Counted from the first letter of the stretch, positions 1 to 6,967 are shown. The stretch is 7,981 bases of DNA from an uncultured Oscillospiraceae bacterium (GCA_905200265.1 CAJKJS010000056.1:1-7981), one strand, 5' to 3'. Numbers and translations are program-made. The notes: generated by a model from the letters alone, not told the origin.

Positions 1-25
1 GGTGAACAGCTGCAACAGGAGATGA
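1..25 (+). CDS. 3' end of an upstream reading frame, possibly atpI (partial)
   Basis: A frame entering from the left edge (codons starting at base 2) ends in a TGA at 23-25. That stop overlaps the atpB start codon in the compact ATGA arrangement common between translationally coupled genes. Only seven codons are visible, ending in Asn-Arg-Arg, so no family can be recognised. In many Firmicutes the gene just before atpB is atpI, a small membrane protein that helps c-ring assembly. That identity rests on position alone. The frame could also be chance, with the real upstream gene ending before the window. Confidence 0.3.
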
Positions 26-681
26 CCTGTGAAACCGTGTTCACCATACCGGTTTTCGGAGGAATCGAGGTAAAAGAAAGTATTGTGGTCAGTTGGGTGA
101 TTATTGCGGTGCTGTTTTTGCTGGTTCTGTTCCTGACCCATAATCTGAAGGTGCACAACATTTCAAAACGTCAGGCGTTTGTGGAATCGATGGTCACCAA
201 ATTACAGAACATGGTGGGCAACATGACCGGCGAAGAGGGCAAAGAATTTGTACCGTACCTGATTACCGTGCTGCTTTTTATCGGTGTTTCAAACATTTGC
301 GGGATCTTCGGTTTCAAACCGCCTACTAAAGATGTTAACGTAACGGCTGGACTGGCCATTATGAGCATTGTTTTGATTGAGGCGGCGGGTATTCGCCGGC
401 GCGGTGCGCGTGGGTGGCTGAAAAGTTTTGCCGAACCGACTCCCATTGTAGCGCCGATCAACATCATCGAAGTGTTTGTACGGCCGCTGTCTTTGTGCAT
501 GCGGTTGTTTGGGAATGTCCTGGGTGCTTTCATTGTGATGAAGTTGATCGAAACATGTATTCCCGTGGTGGTGCCACTAGCCGCCAGTGCCTATTTTGAT
601 ATTTTCGACGGGCTATTACAGGCGTACGTGTTTGTCTTCCTGACTTCCCTGTTTATCAAGGAAGCGATTGCGGTGGAATGA
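22..681 (+). CDS. atpB: F1Fo ATP synthase subunit a
   Basis: Subunit a is the membrane stator protein that forms the two ion half-channels against the rotating c ring. The 219-residue product is hydrophobic, with membrane segments at about 21-38, 77-95, 108-122, 143-180 and 183-212. The family signature SLCMRLFGN carries the essential arginine as R161, equivalent to E. coli R210. The last-helix motif GLLQAYVFVFLTSLF, at about 197-211, is also present. The length is usual for clostridial subunit a and shorter than the 271 residues in E. coli. I chose the ATG at 22 because it overlaps an upstream TGA (ATGA). However, the AGGAG at 17-21 touches the ATG, too close for ideal spacing, and the frame stays open to the left edge. 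A start outside the window is therefore possible. It is the first visible gene of the atp operon, 47 bases before atpE. Confidence 0.95.
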   Translation: MTCETVFTIPVFGGIEVKESIVVSWVIIAVLFLLVLFLTHNLKVHNISKRQAFVESMVTKLQNMVGNMTGEEGKEFVPYLITVLLFIGVSNICGIFGFKPPTKDVNVTAGLAIMSIVLIEAAGIRRRGARGWLKSFAEPTPIVAPINIIEVFVRPLSLCMRLFGNVLGAFIVMKLIETCIPVVVPLAASAYFDIFDGLLQAYVFVFLTSLFIKEAIAVE

Positions 682-728
682 TGCCACCGGTTGACTTGTT
701 ATTTTTTGAGAAAAGAGGATGAAGACTT

Positions 729-956
729 ATGGTAGGAACGATTATTGCCATTGGTGCTGCTATTGCAGTGCTCACCGGCGTTGGGGCCGGCGTAGGAATT
801 GGGATTGCGACGGGTCATGCCGTGGATGCCATTGCCCGCAATCCGGAAGCAGATGGGAAGATTAACAAAGCGCTGATTCTTGGCGGCGCTCTGGCCGAAG
901 CTACGGCTATTTACGGCTTTGTTATCGGCCTGTTGATTGTACTGTTGCTGGCGTAA
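729..956 (+). CDS. atpE: F1Fo ATP synthase subunit c, copy 1
   Basis: Subunit c is the two-helix hairpin that oligomerises into the rotating membrane ring and carries the translocated ion. The 75-residue product has a glycine-rich first helix (about 5-30), the polar loop RNP (37-39) that contacts gamma and epsilon, and a second helix with the ion-binding glutamate E57 in LAEATAIYG. The residue aligned with the sodium-binding Gln of Ilyobacter c is Ile24. The residue after E57 is Ala rather than Ser or Thr, so the site looks proton-type. The ATG at 729 follows AGAGGA (714-719) with a 9-base gap. A second gene for the same protein starts 33 bases after this one stops. The two proteins are identical although the genes differ at about 23 synonymous positions. 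Confidence 0.96.
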   Translation: MVGTIIAIGAAIAVLTGVGAGVGIGIATGHAVDAIARNPEADGKINKALILGGALAEATAIYGFVIGLLIVLLLA

Positions 957-989
957 ACCGAACAGCAAGATAAAAGGAGGAACTTTCTT

Positions 990-1217
990 ATGGTAGGAAC
1001 CATTATTGCTATTGGCGCGGCTATTGCCGTATTGACCGGTGTAGGGGCCGGCGTAGGAATTGGAATTGCCACGGGCCATGCCGTAGATGCCATTGCCCGT
1101 AACCCGGAAGCAGATGGGAAGATCAACAAAGCGCTGATTCTCGGCGGCGCCCTGGCCGAAGCTACGGCTATTTACGGCTTTGTTATCGGGCTTTTGATCG
1201 TACTGTTGCTGGCTTAA
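990..1217 (+). CDS. atpE: F1Fo ATP synthase subunit c, copy 2
   Basis: This second tandem gene encodes exactly the same 75-residue c subunit as 729-956, with the same E57 ion site, RNP loop and glycine-rich first helix. Its ribosome binding site, AAAGGAGG at 973-980 with a 9-base gap, is closer to consensus than that of copy 1, so it may be translated more strongly. The gap to atpF is 46 bases and holds no convincing terminator. Multiple c genes in one atp operon are known, for example in Acetobacterium woodii, where two of the c genes also encode identical proteins. The extra copy may raise supply of the most abundant subunit, about 9-15 per ring. That role is an inference. Confidence 0.96.
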   Translation: MVGTIIAIGAAIAVLTGVGAGVGIGIATGHAVDAIARNPEADGKINKALILGGALAEATAIYGFVIGLLIVLLLA

Positions 1218-1263
1218 ACGGTGAAACAAATACCGAATTTTTGGAAAGAGTGGTGAGAGAGCG

Positions 1264-1764
1264 GTGTTGGAATTCAACTGGGGGCTTCTGTTTACCGTGA
1301 TCGATCTGTTGATTCTGTATGTGCTGCTGCGCAAATTTTTGTTTGGGCGTGTCAATGCCATTATTCAGGAACGCCAGCAGGAAGCCGAAGAGGATTTTCG
1401 CAAAGCGCAGGAAGAACAGGACAAAGCCCGTCAGCTTCAACAGCAATATGAAGATTCCTTGCAGGGAATTGAAGAACAGCGCAAACAGGTGCTGGATAAA
1501 TCGCACCGGGAAGCCGCTGCCGAATATGACCGTCTGATCAAAACAGCCGGGGATGAAGCGAGGGAAATTCGTGAACAGGCCCGCCATGCGGCATTGGCGG
1601 AAAAGAACCGTGTTCTGCAAGAAGCCCAGTCGGAAATTGCCTCGCTGGTGGTAACGGCGACGGCAAAAGTCATTGGCGCCAAACCGGATCAGAAAACGGA
1701 TGAGGCGTTGTATGACGAGTTTATAGGAAAAGTGGGTGATTCGCTTGACAAAGACCGCAGCTAA
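1264..1764 (+). CDS. atpF: F1Fo ATP synthase subunit b
   Basis: Subunit b forms the dimeric peripheral stalk that holds the catalytic head still against the rotor. The 166-residue product has one N-terminal membrane segment (about 5-24), the basic turn RKFLFGRV, and then a long, highly charged helix from about 30 to 135 typical of the b coiled coil. It ends in an acidic region (145-166) where b normally meets the delta C-terminal domain. The GTG at 1264 is chosen as the start, with a modest GGTGAG at 1252-1257 upstream. A TTG one codon later is an alternative. Only one b gene is present, so a b homodimer is expected. Its last 29 bases overlap the start of the delta-alpha gene in another frame, which suggests coupled translation. 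Confidence 0.95.
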   Translation: MLEFNWGLLFTVIDLLILYVLLRKFLFGRVNAIIQERQQEAEEDFRKAQEEQDKARQLQQQYEDSLQGIEEQRKQVLDKSHREAAAEYDRLIKTAGDEAREIREQARHAALAEKNRVLQEAQSEIASLVVTATAKVIGAKPDQKTDEALYDEFIGKVGDSLDKDRS

Positions 1765-4084
1765 ATACGCGGCTGATCTTCGCGGGATGCAGATTCCCCG
1801 CGATATCATTTTGAAAGCACGCGATGTTTTTGAAACCGTGCCTCTGGTGGAGCAGGAACTGTCCGACCCGGATGTGGCACTGTTTATGAAACATACCGTC
1901 ATTGATAAAATCTTCCCGTCGGAAATCCGCAATTTTCTGAAAATCTTGTGTGATAATGGGGACATGGGCGAAATTGAATCGATTTTTGATGCATACGATT
2001 CCCTGACCCCCCGTGTCGAGGAAGAAGAAGTCATTGGCGCGCAGGATATTGTGATGAAATATGCCGGGGATCTTGTTAACCGCCAGATTCCGCAGGATAT
2101 TGTGCAGCAGGCAAGAAATATTTTCCGCACGGTACCCCTCGTCGGGCAGGAACTGTCTGACCCGGATATCGCCGAATTTATGAAAGAAACCGTCATCGAT
2201 AAGATTTTCCCGACCCAGATCCGCGAATTTTTGAAGGAAATGTGCCGGAAAGATGCCATTGGCGACATTTCGAAGATTTTTGAAGCATACGAAACTCTGC
2301 GGGAAAAGAACCAGTCCGTTTTGAAAGTGACGTTATCGTATGTCACACCGCCTACGGATGAGCAATACAAAAAGATTAAGCAGTTCCTGACGGAAAAGTT
2401 CCCCAACCGTCCCATTCGTATCGAAAAGAAGGAAGACAAGGACCTGGTGGGAGGCTTCCGCCTGACAGCCGGTTCTGTCGAATATGACTGGAGTACCAAA
2501 GGACGGCTGAGCCAGCTGCAAAGCAAACTGGACGCTGTGAAACAGCATACATCCAGTGCCGAAGGGATTATCGATATCCTGCGTGCCGAAATCGAAGATT
2601 TTGGTCTGGAAGCCAAAGATAAGGAAATCGGCGTGGTGGTCCGTGTAGGCGACGGGATTGCCACCATTAACGGGATTGACCATGTACAGTACGGGGAAAT
2701 CGTGCTGTTTGATAACGGTGTCAAGGGTATGGTACAGGATATTCGCCGCGACGAAGTGGGCTGCATCCTGTTTGACCGCGAACTGGATATCAAAGAAGGA
2801 ACCCGTGTGGTGCGTACCGGCAAAATGGCCGGTATTCCGGTGGGTGAAAAATTCCTGTCCCGGGTTATCAATGCCCTGGGCGCTCCCATTGACGGCAAGG
2901 GTGACATTCGCGAAGAAGGGTATCGCCCCATCGAAAACCCGGCTCCGGCCATTATGGACCGGAAATCGGTAAGCGTGCCGCTGGAAACCGGTGTGCTGGC
3001 GATTGACTCCATGTTCCCCATTGGCCGCGGCCAGCGTGAACTGATTATTGGCGACCGGCAGACGGGTAAAACCTCTCTGGCACTGGATACCATTTTGAAC
3101 CAGAAGGGCAAAGATGTGGTGTGCATCTATGTGGCCATTGGCCAGAAAGCTTCCACCATCGCCCAGCTGGTCAATACCCTGCGTCAAACCGGGGCCGATC
3201 AGTATACCACGGTGCTGGCCGCTACCGCCAGCGACCCGGCGCCGTTGCAGTATATCGCGCCGTACTCCGGAACGGCACTGGCCGAATATTTCATGTATCA
3301 GGGCCGCGACGTGCTGATTGTATACGATGATTTGAGCAAACATGCCGTGGCATACCGGGCACTGTCCCTATTGCTGGAACGGTCTCCCGGCCGTGAAGCG
3401 TACCCCGGCGACGTCTTTTACCTGCATTCCCGTTTGCTGGAACGCTCCAGCCGTCTGTCCCCCGAAAAGGGCGGCGGTTCCATTACCGCTTTGCCGATTA
3501 TTGAAACCCAGGCGGGCGACGTATCGGCTTATATTCCCACTAACGTCATTTCCATCACCGACGGCCAGATTTTCCTGGAGAGCAACCTGTTTTTCTCCGG
3601 ACAGCGTCCGGCTGTCAACGTGGGCCTGTCGGTATCTCGTGTGGGCGGGGCGGCTCAGACGAAAGCTATGAAAAAAGCGGCCGGCAGTATTCGAATTGAC
3701 TTAGCCCAGTACCGCGAAATGGAAATTTTCACCCAGTTCAGTTCGGACCTGGATGATGCTACGAAAGAACAGCTCAGCTATGGCCGTGGACTGATGGAAC
3801 TGCTCAAGCAGCCGCTGGGCCATCCGTTGAGTATGGAAGAACAAGTGGTGACCCTGTGTGTAGCCACCGAGAAAATTATGGTCGATATTCCCACCGACCA
3901 GATCAAACGGTTCCAAAATGGCATGCTGCAGTATTTCCATGATCAGCATGAAACACTGCTGCAAGATATCGCCATGGAAAAAGTGCTGACCCCCAACCGG
4001 AAAGAAGAACTTCTGGCAGCGGCCCGGGCTTATAAAAACGGTCCCTGGCAGGAACAAAACGCAGAAAAGGCGGCGGGTAACTGA
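1736..4084 (+). CDS. atpH/atpA: F1Fo ATP synthase delta-alpha fusion with duplicated delta N-domain
   Basis: One uninterrupted 782-residue frame replaces separate atpH and atpA. Residues about 1-98 and 99-193 are two copies of the delta (OSCP) N-terminal helical domain. Residues about 194-265 are a delta C-terminal domain with DLVGGF (236-241) and GRLSQL (256-261). After a short linker, residues about 272-775 are a full alpha subunit. It has the N-terminal helix (273-290), Walker A GDRQTGKT (439-446, K445), VYDDLSK (529-535), PGREAYPGDVFYLHSRLLER (551-570) and the arginine-finger motif SVSRVGG with R635. Alpha is the non-catalytic nucleotide-binding subunit that completes the beta active site, and delta ties the head to subunit b. 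The GTG at 1736 has AGGA seven bases upstream (1725-1728). A TTG at 1745 after GGGTGA is an alternative. The stop shares one base with the atpG start. Whether the protein is cleaved after synthesis cannot be seen. Confidence 0.93.
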   Translation: MIRLTKTAAKYAADLRGMQIPRDIILKARDVFETVPLVEQELSDPDVALFMKHTVIDKIFPSEIRNFLKILCDNGDMGEIESIFDAYDSLTPRVEEEEVIGAQDIVMKYAGDLVNRQIPQDIVQQARNIFRTVPLVGQELSDPDIAEFMKETVIDKIFPTQIREFLKEMCRKDAIGDISKIFEAYETLREKNQSVLKVTLSYVTPPTDEQYKKIKQFLTEKFPNRPIRIEKKEDKDLVGGFRLTAGSVEYDWSTKGRLSQLQSKLDAVKQHTSSAEGIIDILRAEIEDFGLEAKDKEIGVVVRVGDGIATINGIDHVQYGEIVLFDNGVKGMVQDIRRDEVGCILFDRELDIKEGTRVVRTGKMAGIPVGEKFLSRVINALGAPIDGKGDIREEGYRPIENPAPAIMDRKSVSVPLETGVLAIDSMFPIGRGQRELIIGDRQTGKTSLALDTILNQKGKDVVCIYVAIGQKASTIAQLVNTLRQTGADQYTTVLAATASDPAPLQYIAPYSGTALAEYFMYQGRDVLIVYDDLSKHAVAYRALSLLLERSPGREAYPGDVFYLHSRLLERSSRLSPEKGGGSITALPIIETQAGDVSAYIPTNVISITDGQIFLESNLFFSGQRPAVNVGLSVSRVGGAAQTKAMKKAAGSIRIDLAQYREMEIFTQFSSDLDDATKEQLSYGRGLMELLKQPLGHPLSMEEQVVTLCVATEKIMVDIPTDQIKRFQNGMLQYFHDQHETLLQDIAMEKVLTPNRKEELLAAARAYKNGPWQEQNAEKAAGN
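1763..2299 (+). repeat. Internal tandem duplication of the delta N-terminal domain
   Basis: Codons 10-90 (1763-2005) and 108-188 (2057-2299) of the delta-alpha gene align without gaps at a period of 98 codons (294 bases). I count about 50 identical residues of 81, including QELSDPD, TVIDKIFP and the KYA start of the first helix. Codons for identical residues often differ at third positions, so the duplication is not recent. Both copies keep the hydrophobic pattern of the OSCP/delta N-terminal bundle, which in other enzymes binds the N-terminal helices of alpha. Confidence 0.9.
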
Positions 4085-4989
4085 TGGCAAACGCACGGGA
4101 AATCCAGGCGCGTATGAACAGCATTCGCGATACCATGAAAATCACGAATGCCATGTACCTGGTGTCATCGACCAAACTGCGCAAAGCGCGCAAGAGTTTG
4201 CAGGATACGGAACCGTACTTTATCACGCTGGAAGACATGATCGGCCGGATTGTGACCCACATGCCGGAAATTGAGAACCGCTACTTTGACGACAGTTCCG
4301 AATGGAACCAAAGTGAAAAGAAGCAGGCGTATATTGTCATTACCGCCGATAAAGGGCTGGCCGGTGCGTATAACCACAATGTGCTGAAATTGGCCCAGCA
4401 GCTGCTGGAAAACAGCAAAAACTGGCAGTTGTTTGTCGTCGGCGAAGTAGGACGGCAGTATTTTACCAGCCGCGGGATTCCCATTGAGAAAAACTTTCTG
4501 TATACCGCGCAAAACCCGTCGCTGCACCGGGCGCGCTCCATTACCGGTGTGGTGATGGAAAAATATATGAACCACGAAGTGGATGAAATTGTACTGATTT
4601 TTACCCGTATGAAAAATAGCCTGGTGGCCGAAGCCTGCAAAGTGAGGCTGCTGCCGCTGAATAAAGCGGACTACGAAGGCCGCGGTGATACGAGTGGAAG
4701 CGAACCGGTATTTCATCCTTCGGTGGAAGCGGCCCTTGACAATATTGTGCCGGACTTTGTGACCGGCTACGTGTATGGGGCGCTGGTCGAATCGTTTTGC
4801 AGCGAACAAAATGCGCGTATGATGGCCATGGATTCGGCCAATGAAAATGCAAAAGACATGATTCACACGCTTTCGATTGATTATAACCGTGTGCGTCAGG
4901 GCGCGATTACGCAGGAAATCACCGAAGTGATCGGTGGCGCCAAGGCGCTGAAAAAGAAAAAAGAAAGCGGAAGGGAGGGCCAGAAATAA
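4084..4989 (+). CDS. atpG: F1Fo ATP synthase subunit gamma
   Basis: Gamma is the central rotor shaft inside the alpha-beta hexamer and links it to the c ring. The 301-residue product has the conserved N-terminal helix AREIQARMNSIRDTMKIT (4-21) and a Rossmann-like middle that includes ITADKGLAGAYN (86-97). The conserved C-terminal helix has AMDSANENAKDMI (248-260) and RQGAITQEITEVIGGAKAL (271-289). It ends with a lysine-rich tail of 12 residues. Length is normal for the family. The ATG overlaps the TGA of the delta-alpha gene by one base and has only a weak upstream purine tract, so translation is probably coupled. Its TAA directly abuts the atpD start codon. Confidence 0.97.
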   Translation: MANAREIQARMNSIRDTMKITNAMYLVSSTKLRKARKSLQDTEPYFITLEDMIGRIVTHMPEIENRYFDDSSEWNQSEKKQAYIVITADKGLAGAYNHNVLKLAQQLLENSKNWQLFVVGEVGRQYFTSRGIPIEKNFLYTAQNPSLHRARSITGVVMEKYMNHEVDEIVLIFTRMKNSLVAEACKVRLLPLNKADYEGRGDTSGSEPVFHPSVEAALDNIVPDFVTGYVYGALVESFCSEQNARMMAMDSANENAKDMIHTLSIDYNRVRQGAITQEITEVIGGAKALKKKKESGREGQK

Positions 4990-6381
4990 ATGAATAAGGG
5001 AAAAATCGTACAGGTCTCCGGGCCTGTAGTTGACGTGGAATTTTCCGACGGAGAACTGCCCTGTGTCAAAGATGCGCTGGAAGTAGACAATCACGGCAAG
5101 CGCTGTGTGATGGAAGTAGCCCAGCATATTGGCGATAATACCGTGCGCTGCGTGATGCTGGCTGCCAGCGAAGGGCTGTGCCGGGATATGGAGGTTACAG
5201 CGACTGGGGCCGGGATTCAGGTGCCGGTAGGCGCCTGCACGCTGGGACGCCTGTTTAACGTATTGGGTGAACCCATTGACGGCGGTTCGTCGCTGGATGG
5301 GGAAGAACACCGGTGCATCCACCGTGCGCCGCCTTCTTTTGAAGAACAAAGCCCGGTACAGGAAATGCTGGAAACCGGTATTAAAGTCATTGACCTGCTG
5401 GCACCCTATGCCCGTGGTGGTAAAATCGGGCTGTTCGGCGGCGCCGGTGTCGGCAAAACCGTGCTGATTCAGGAACTGATCCGCAACGTGGCCCATGAAC
5501 ACGGCGGGTATTCCATTTTTACCGGGGTTGGCGAACGGTCCCGTGAAGGCAACGACTTGTGGACCGAAATGCAGGAATCCGGCGTGTTGTCGAAAACGGC
5601 GCTGGTCTTTGGCCAAATGAACGAACCGCCCGGAGCCCGTCTGCGGGTAGCCGAAACCGGTTTGACCATGGCCGAATACTTCCGGGATCAGGAACACCGG
5701 GACGTGCTGCTGTTTATTGATAATATTTTCCGTTTTGTGCAGGCCGGTTCGGAAGTATCCGCCCTGTTAGGGCGTATGCCGTCGGCCGTTGGTTACCAGC
5801 CCACGCTGGCGACGGAACTGGGTGAATTGCAGGAACGTATTACCTCTACCCGCAATGGGTCCGTTACATCGGTACAGGCGGTTTACGTACCGGCTGATGA
5901 CCTGACAGACCCGGCGCCTGCTACCACGTTTGCTCACCTGGATGCTACGACGGTGCTCAGCCGTAAAATCGTGGAACAGGGCATTTACCCGGCTGTAGAC
6001 CCGCTGGAATCCACCTCCCGTATTTTGGAACCCGGCGTTGTCGGAGAACGCCACTACAATGTGGCGCGGAAAGTGCAGGAAATGCTGCAAAAATACCGGG
6101 AACTGCAGGATATCATCGCCATTTTGGGTATGGAAGAACTGTCGGAAAGCGATAAAGAAACCGTGTACCGTGCCCGGAAGATTCAGAAATTCCTGTCCCA
6201 GCCGACCCATGTGGCCGAACGGTTCAGCGGGGTGCCCGGGGTATATGTACCGGTGGAAGAGACCGTAAAGGGCTTTGAAGCCATTATCGGCGGCGAAATG
6301 GATGCCTTCCCGGAAGCGGCGTTCTTTAATGTGGGCACGATTGATGATGTGCGCAAAAAGGCCAAAGAGTTACAGGCATAA
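4990..6381 (+). CDS. atpD: F1Fo ATP synthase subunit beta (catalytic)
   Basis: Beta carries the catalytic sites that make ATP from ADP and phosphate. The 463-residue product has an N-terminal beta-barrel (about 1-80), Walker A GGAGVGKT (150-157, K156), the catalytic glutamate E182 within GERSREGNDL (181-190), Walker B LLFIDN with D244, ALLGRMPSAVGYQPTLA (258-274) and the adenine-pocket segment IYPAVDP (332-338). The torque lever normally written DELSEED reads EELSESD here (382-388). A Trp (W191) follows GNDL where Tyr is usual. Neither change removes a catalytic residue. The ATG immediately follows the atpG stop and is preceded by GGGAGGG (4973-4979), so the ribosome binding site lies inside atpG. 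Confidence 0.98.
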   Translation: MNKGKIVQVSGPVVDVEFSDGELPCVKDALEVDNHGKRCVMEVAQHIGDNTVRCVMLAASEGLCRDMEVTATGAGIQVPVGACTLGRLFNVLGEPIDGGSSLDGEEHRCIHRAPPSFEEQSPVQEMLETGIKVIDLLAPYARGGKIGLFGGAGVGKTVLIQELIRNVAHEHGGYSIFTGVGERSREGNDLWTEMQESGVLSKTALVFGQMNEPPGARLRVAETGLTMAEYFRDQEHRDVLLFIDNIFRFVQAGSEVSALLGRMPSAVGYQPTLATELGELQERITSTRNGSVTSVQAVYVPADDLTDPAPATTFAHLDATTVLSRKIVEQGIYPAVDPLESTSRILEPGVVGERHYNVARKVQEMLQKYRELQDIIAILGMEELSESDKETVYRARKIQKFLSQPTHVAERFSGVPGVYVPVEETVKGFEAIIGGEMDAFPEAAFFNVGTIDDVRKKAKELQA

Positions 6382-6395
6382 GGAGGGGGATTCGT

Positions 6396-6839
6396 ATGAG
6401 CACCTTCCATTTGCGTGTCATTGCCAGTAATCGCGTGTTTTACGATGGGGATTGTGAACAGATTGTCATTCCCGCTATCGATGGGGAAATGGGTATTTTG
6501 GCCCACCATGAACGCATGGTGGTGGCCATGACCGTGGGCGATATGCGCTTTTTGGTTCCCGAAAAAGACTGGCAGCACGCCGTTGTGGGCATAGGGTTTG
6601 TCAACATTGAAGATAACGAAGTGACAGTGTTGGCCGATACCGTAGAACGCCCCGAAGATATCGATGTGCGCCGGGCCGAAGCTGCCCGGGAACGGGCCGA
6701 AGAACAGCTGCGGCAAAAACGCAGTTTGTGGGAATACAATATGTCCAAAGCATCCTTGTCCCGTGCTTTTGCCCGGTTGAAGGAAACGTCCCGGTATGGC
6801 GGTGCGATTTCGCCCAATATCCGGCCGAAGCAGCGGTAA
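6396..6839 (+). CDS. atpC: F1Fo ATP synthase subunit epsilon
   Basis: Epsilon sits at the foot of gamma, couples it to the c ring and can inhibit ATP hydrolysis through its C-terminal helices. The 147-residue product has the N-terminal beta-sandwich (about 1-86, with DGEMGILAHHE at 29-39) and a helical C-terminal domain (about 88-131) followed by a basic tail. IDVRRA (89-94) fits the I/L-D-x-x-R-A motif associated with ATP binding by epsilon of Bacillus PS3. The ATG follows a strong GGAGGGGGA (6382-6390) that begins right after the atpD stop. It is the last gene before the operon terminator. Confidence 0.96.
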   Translation: MSTFHLRVIASNRVFYDGDCEQIVIPAIDGEMGILAHHERMVVAMTVGDMRFLVPEKDWQHAVVGIGFVNIEDNEVTVLADTVERPEDIDVRRAEAARERAEEQLRQKRSLWEYNMSKASLSRAFARLKETSRYGGAISPNIRPKQR

Positions 6840-6869
6840 AGCGAACCGTTCTTTCCCAGCTTTATTTTC

Positions 6870-6900
6870 AAAACGCCCCTACAAAAAGGGGCGTTTTTTT
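6870..6900 (+). terminator. Intrinsic terminator of the atp operon
   Basis: An 11-base-pair perfect stem, 6870-6880 pairing with 6887-6897, with a GC-rich centre (GCCCC/GGGGC), closes on a six-base loop. It runs into a tract of seven T (6894-6900). It lies 31 bases after the atpC stop, as expected for Rho-independent termination. The A-rich 5' arm could also give some function on the opposite strand, but all genes here read forward. Confidence 0.93.
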
Positions 6901-6950
6901 CATGTATCGTCACCTTTTTGGGCCGACCGGCATTTTCTGGTAACAGCAAG

Positions 6951-6967
6951 CTGCCGTCAGGCGGCAG
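6951..6967 (+). other. Small hairpin upstream of the ZIP transporter start
   Basis: CTGCCG (6951-6956) and CGGCAG (6962-6967) form a perfect six-base-pair stem with a five-base loop. It ends four bases before the purine-rich ribosome binding site of the next gene. It lacks a following T tract, so it is not a terminator. A role in mRNA stability or translation is possible but unproved. The rest of the gap 6901-6985 shows no strong promoter. A weak match (TTGGGC at about 6918, then TGG plus TAACAG at 6938-6946) is noted without being called. Confidence 0.35.

Larger units (their letters stand above)
729..1217 (+). repeat. Tandem atpE gene duplication
   Basis: Two 228-base units (729-956 and 990-1217) lie in direct orientation, separated by 33 bases. 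By hand count they differ at about 23 positions, roughly 90% identity, and every difference is synonymous, mostly at third codon positions with one Leu codon family switch. The spacer and upstream bases do not match apart from being purine-rich ribosome binding sites, so the similarity is confined to the coding part. Confidence 0.9.

Noticed and set aside
1219..1242. Possible attenuator after the second c gene (CGGT, nine-base loop, ACCG, then T5)
   Set aside because: The stem is only four base pairs, too weak to support a terminator call, and essential downstream atp genes depend on read-through.
2500..2600. The delta-alpha junction as a sequencing error hiding a stop or separate start
   Set aside because: Both domains are complete and in the same frame. 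No frame change is needed at the join, and there is no ribosome binding site near the expected alpha start. A single indel would shift frame rather than join two genes in frame.
1183..3126. A 647-residue open frame on the minus strand
   Set aside because: It lies wholly antisense to atpF and the delta-alpha gene, which are certain by motif. The product is Ser/Arg/Ile-rich with no recognisable domain. It is a codon-bias shadow.
2333..3343. A 336-residue minus-strand open frame
   Set aside because: It overlaps the alpha coding region on the opposite strand and has no domain signature. It is a shadow frame.
4165..5697. A 510-residue open frame on the minus strand
   Set aside because: It is antisense to atpG and atpD and rich in His, Phe and Gln, as expected from reading their codons backwards. 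No ribosome site or family similarity is seen.
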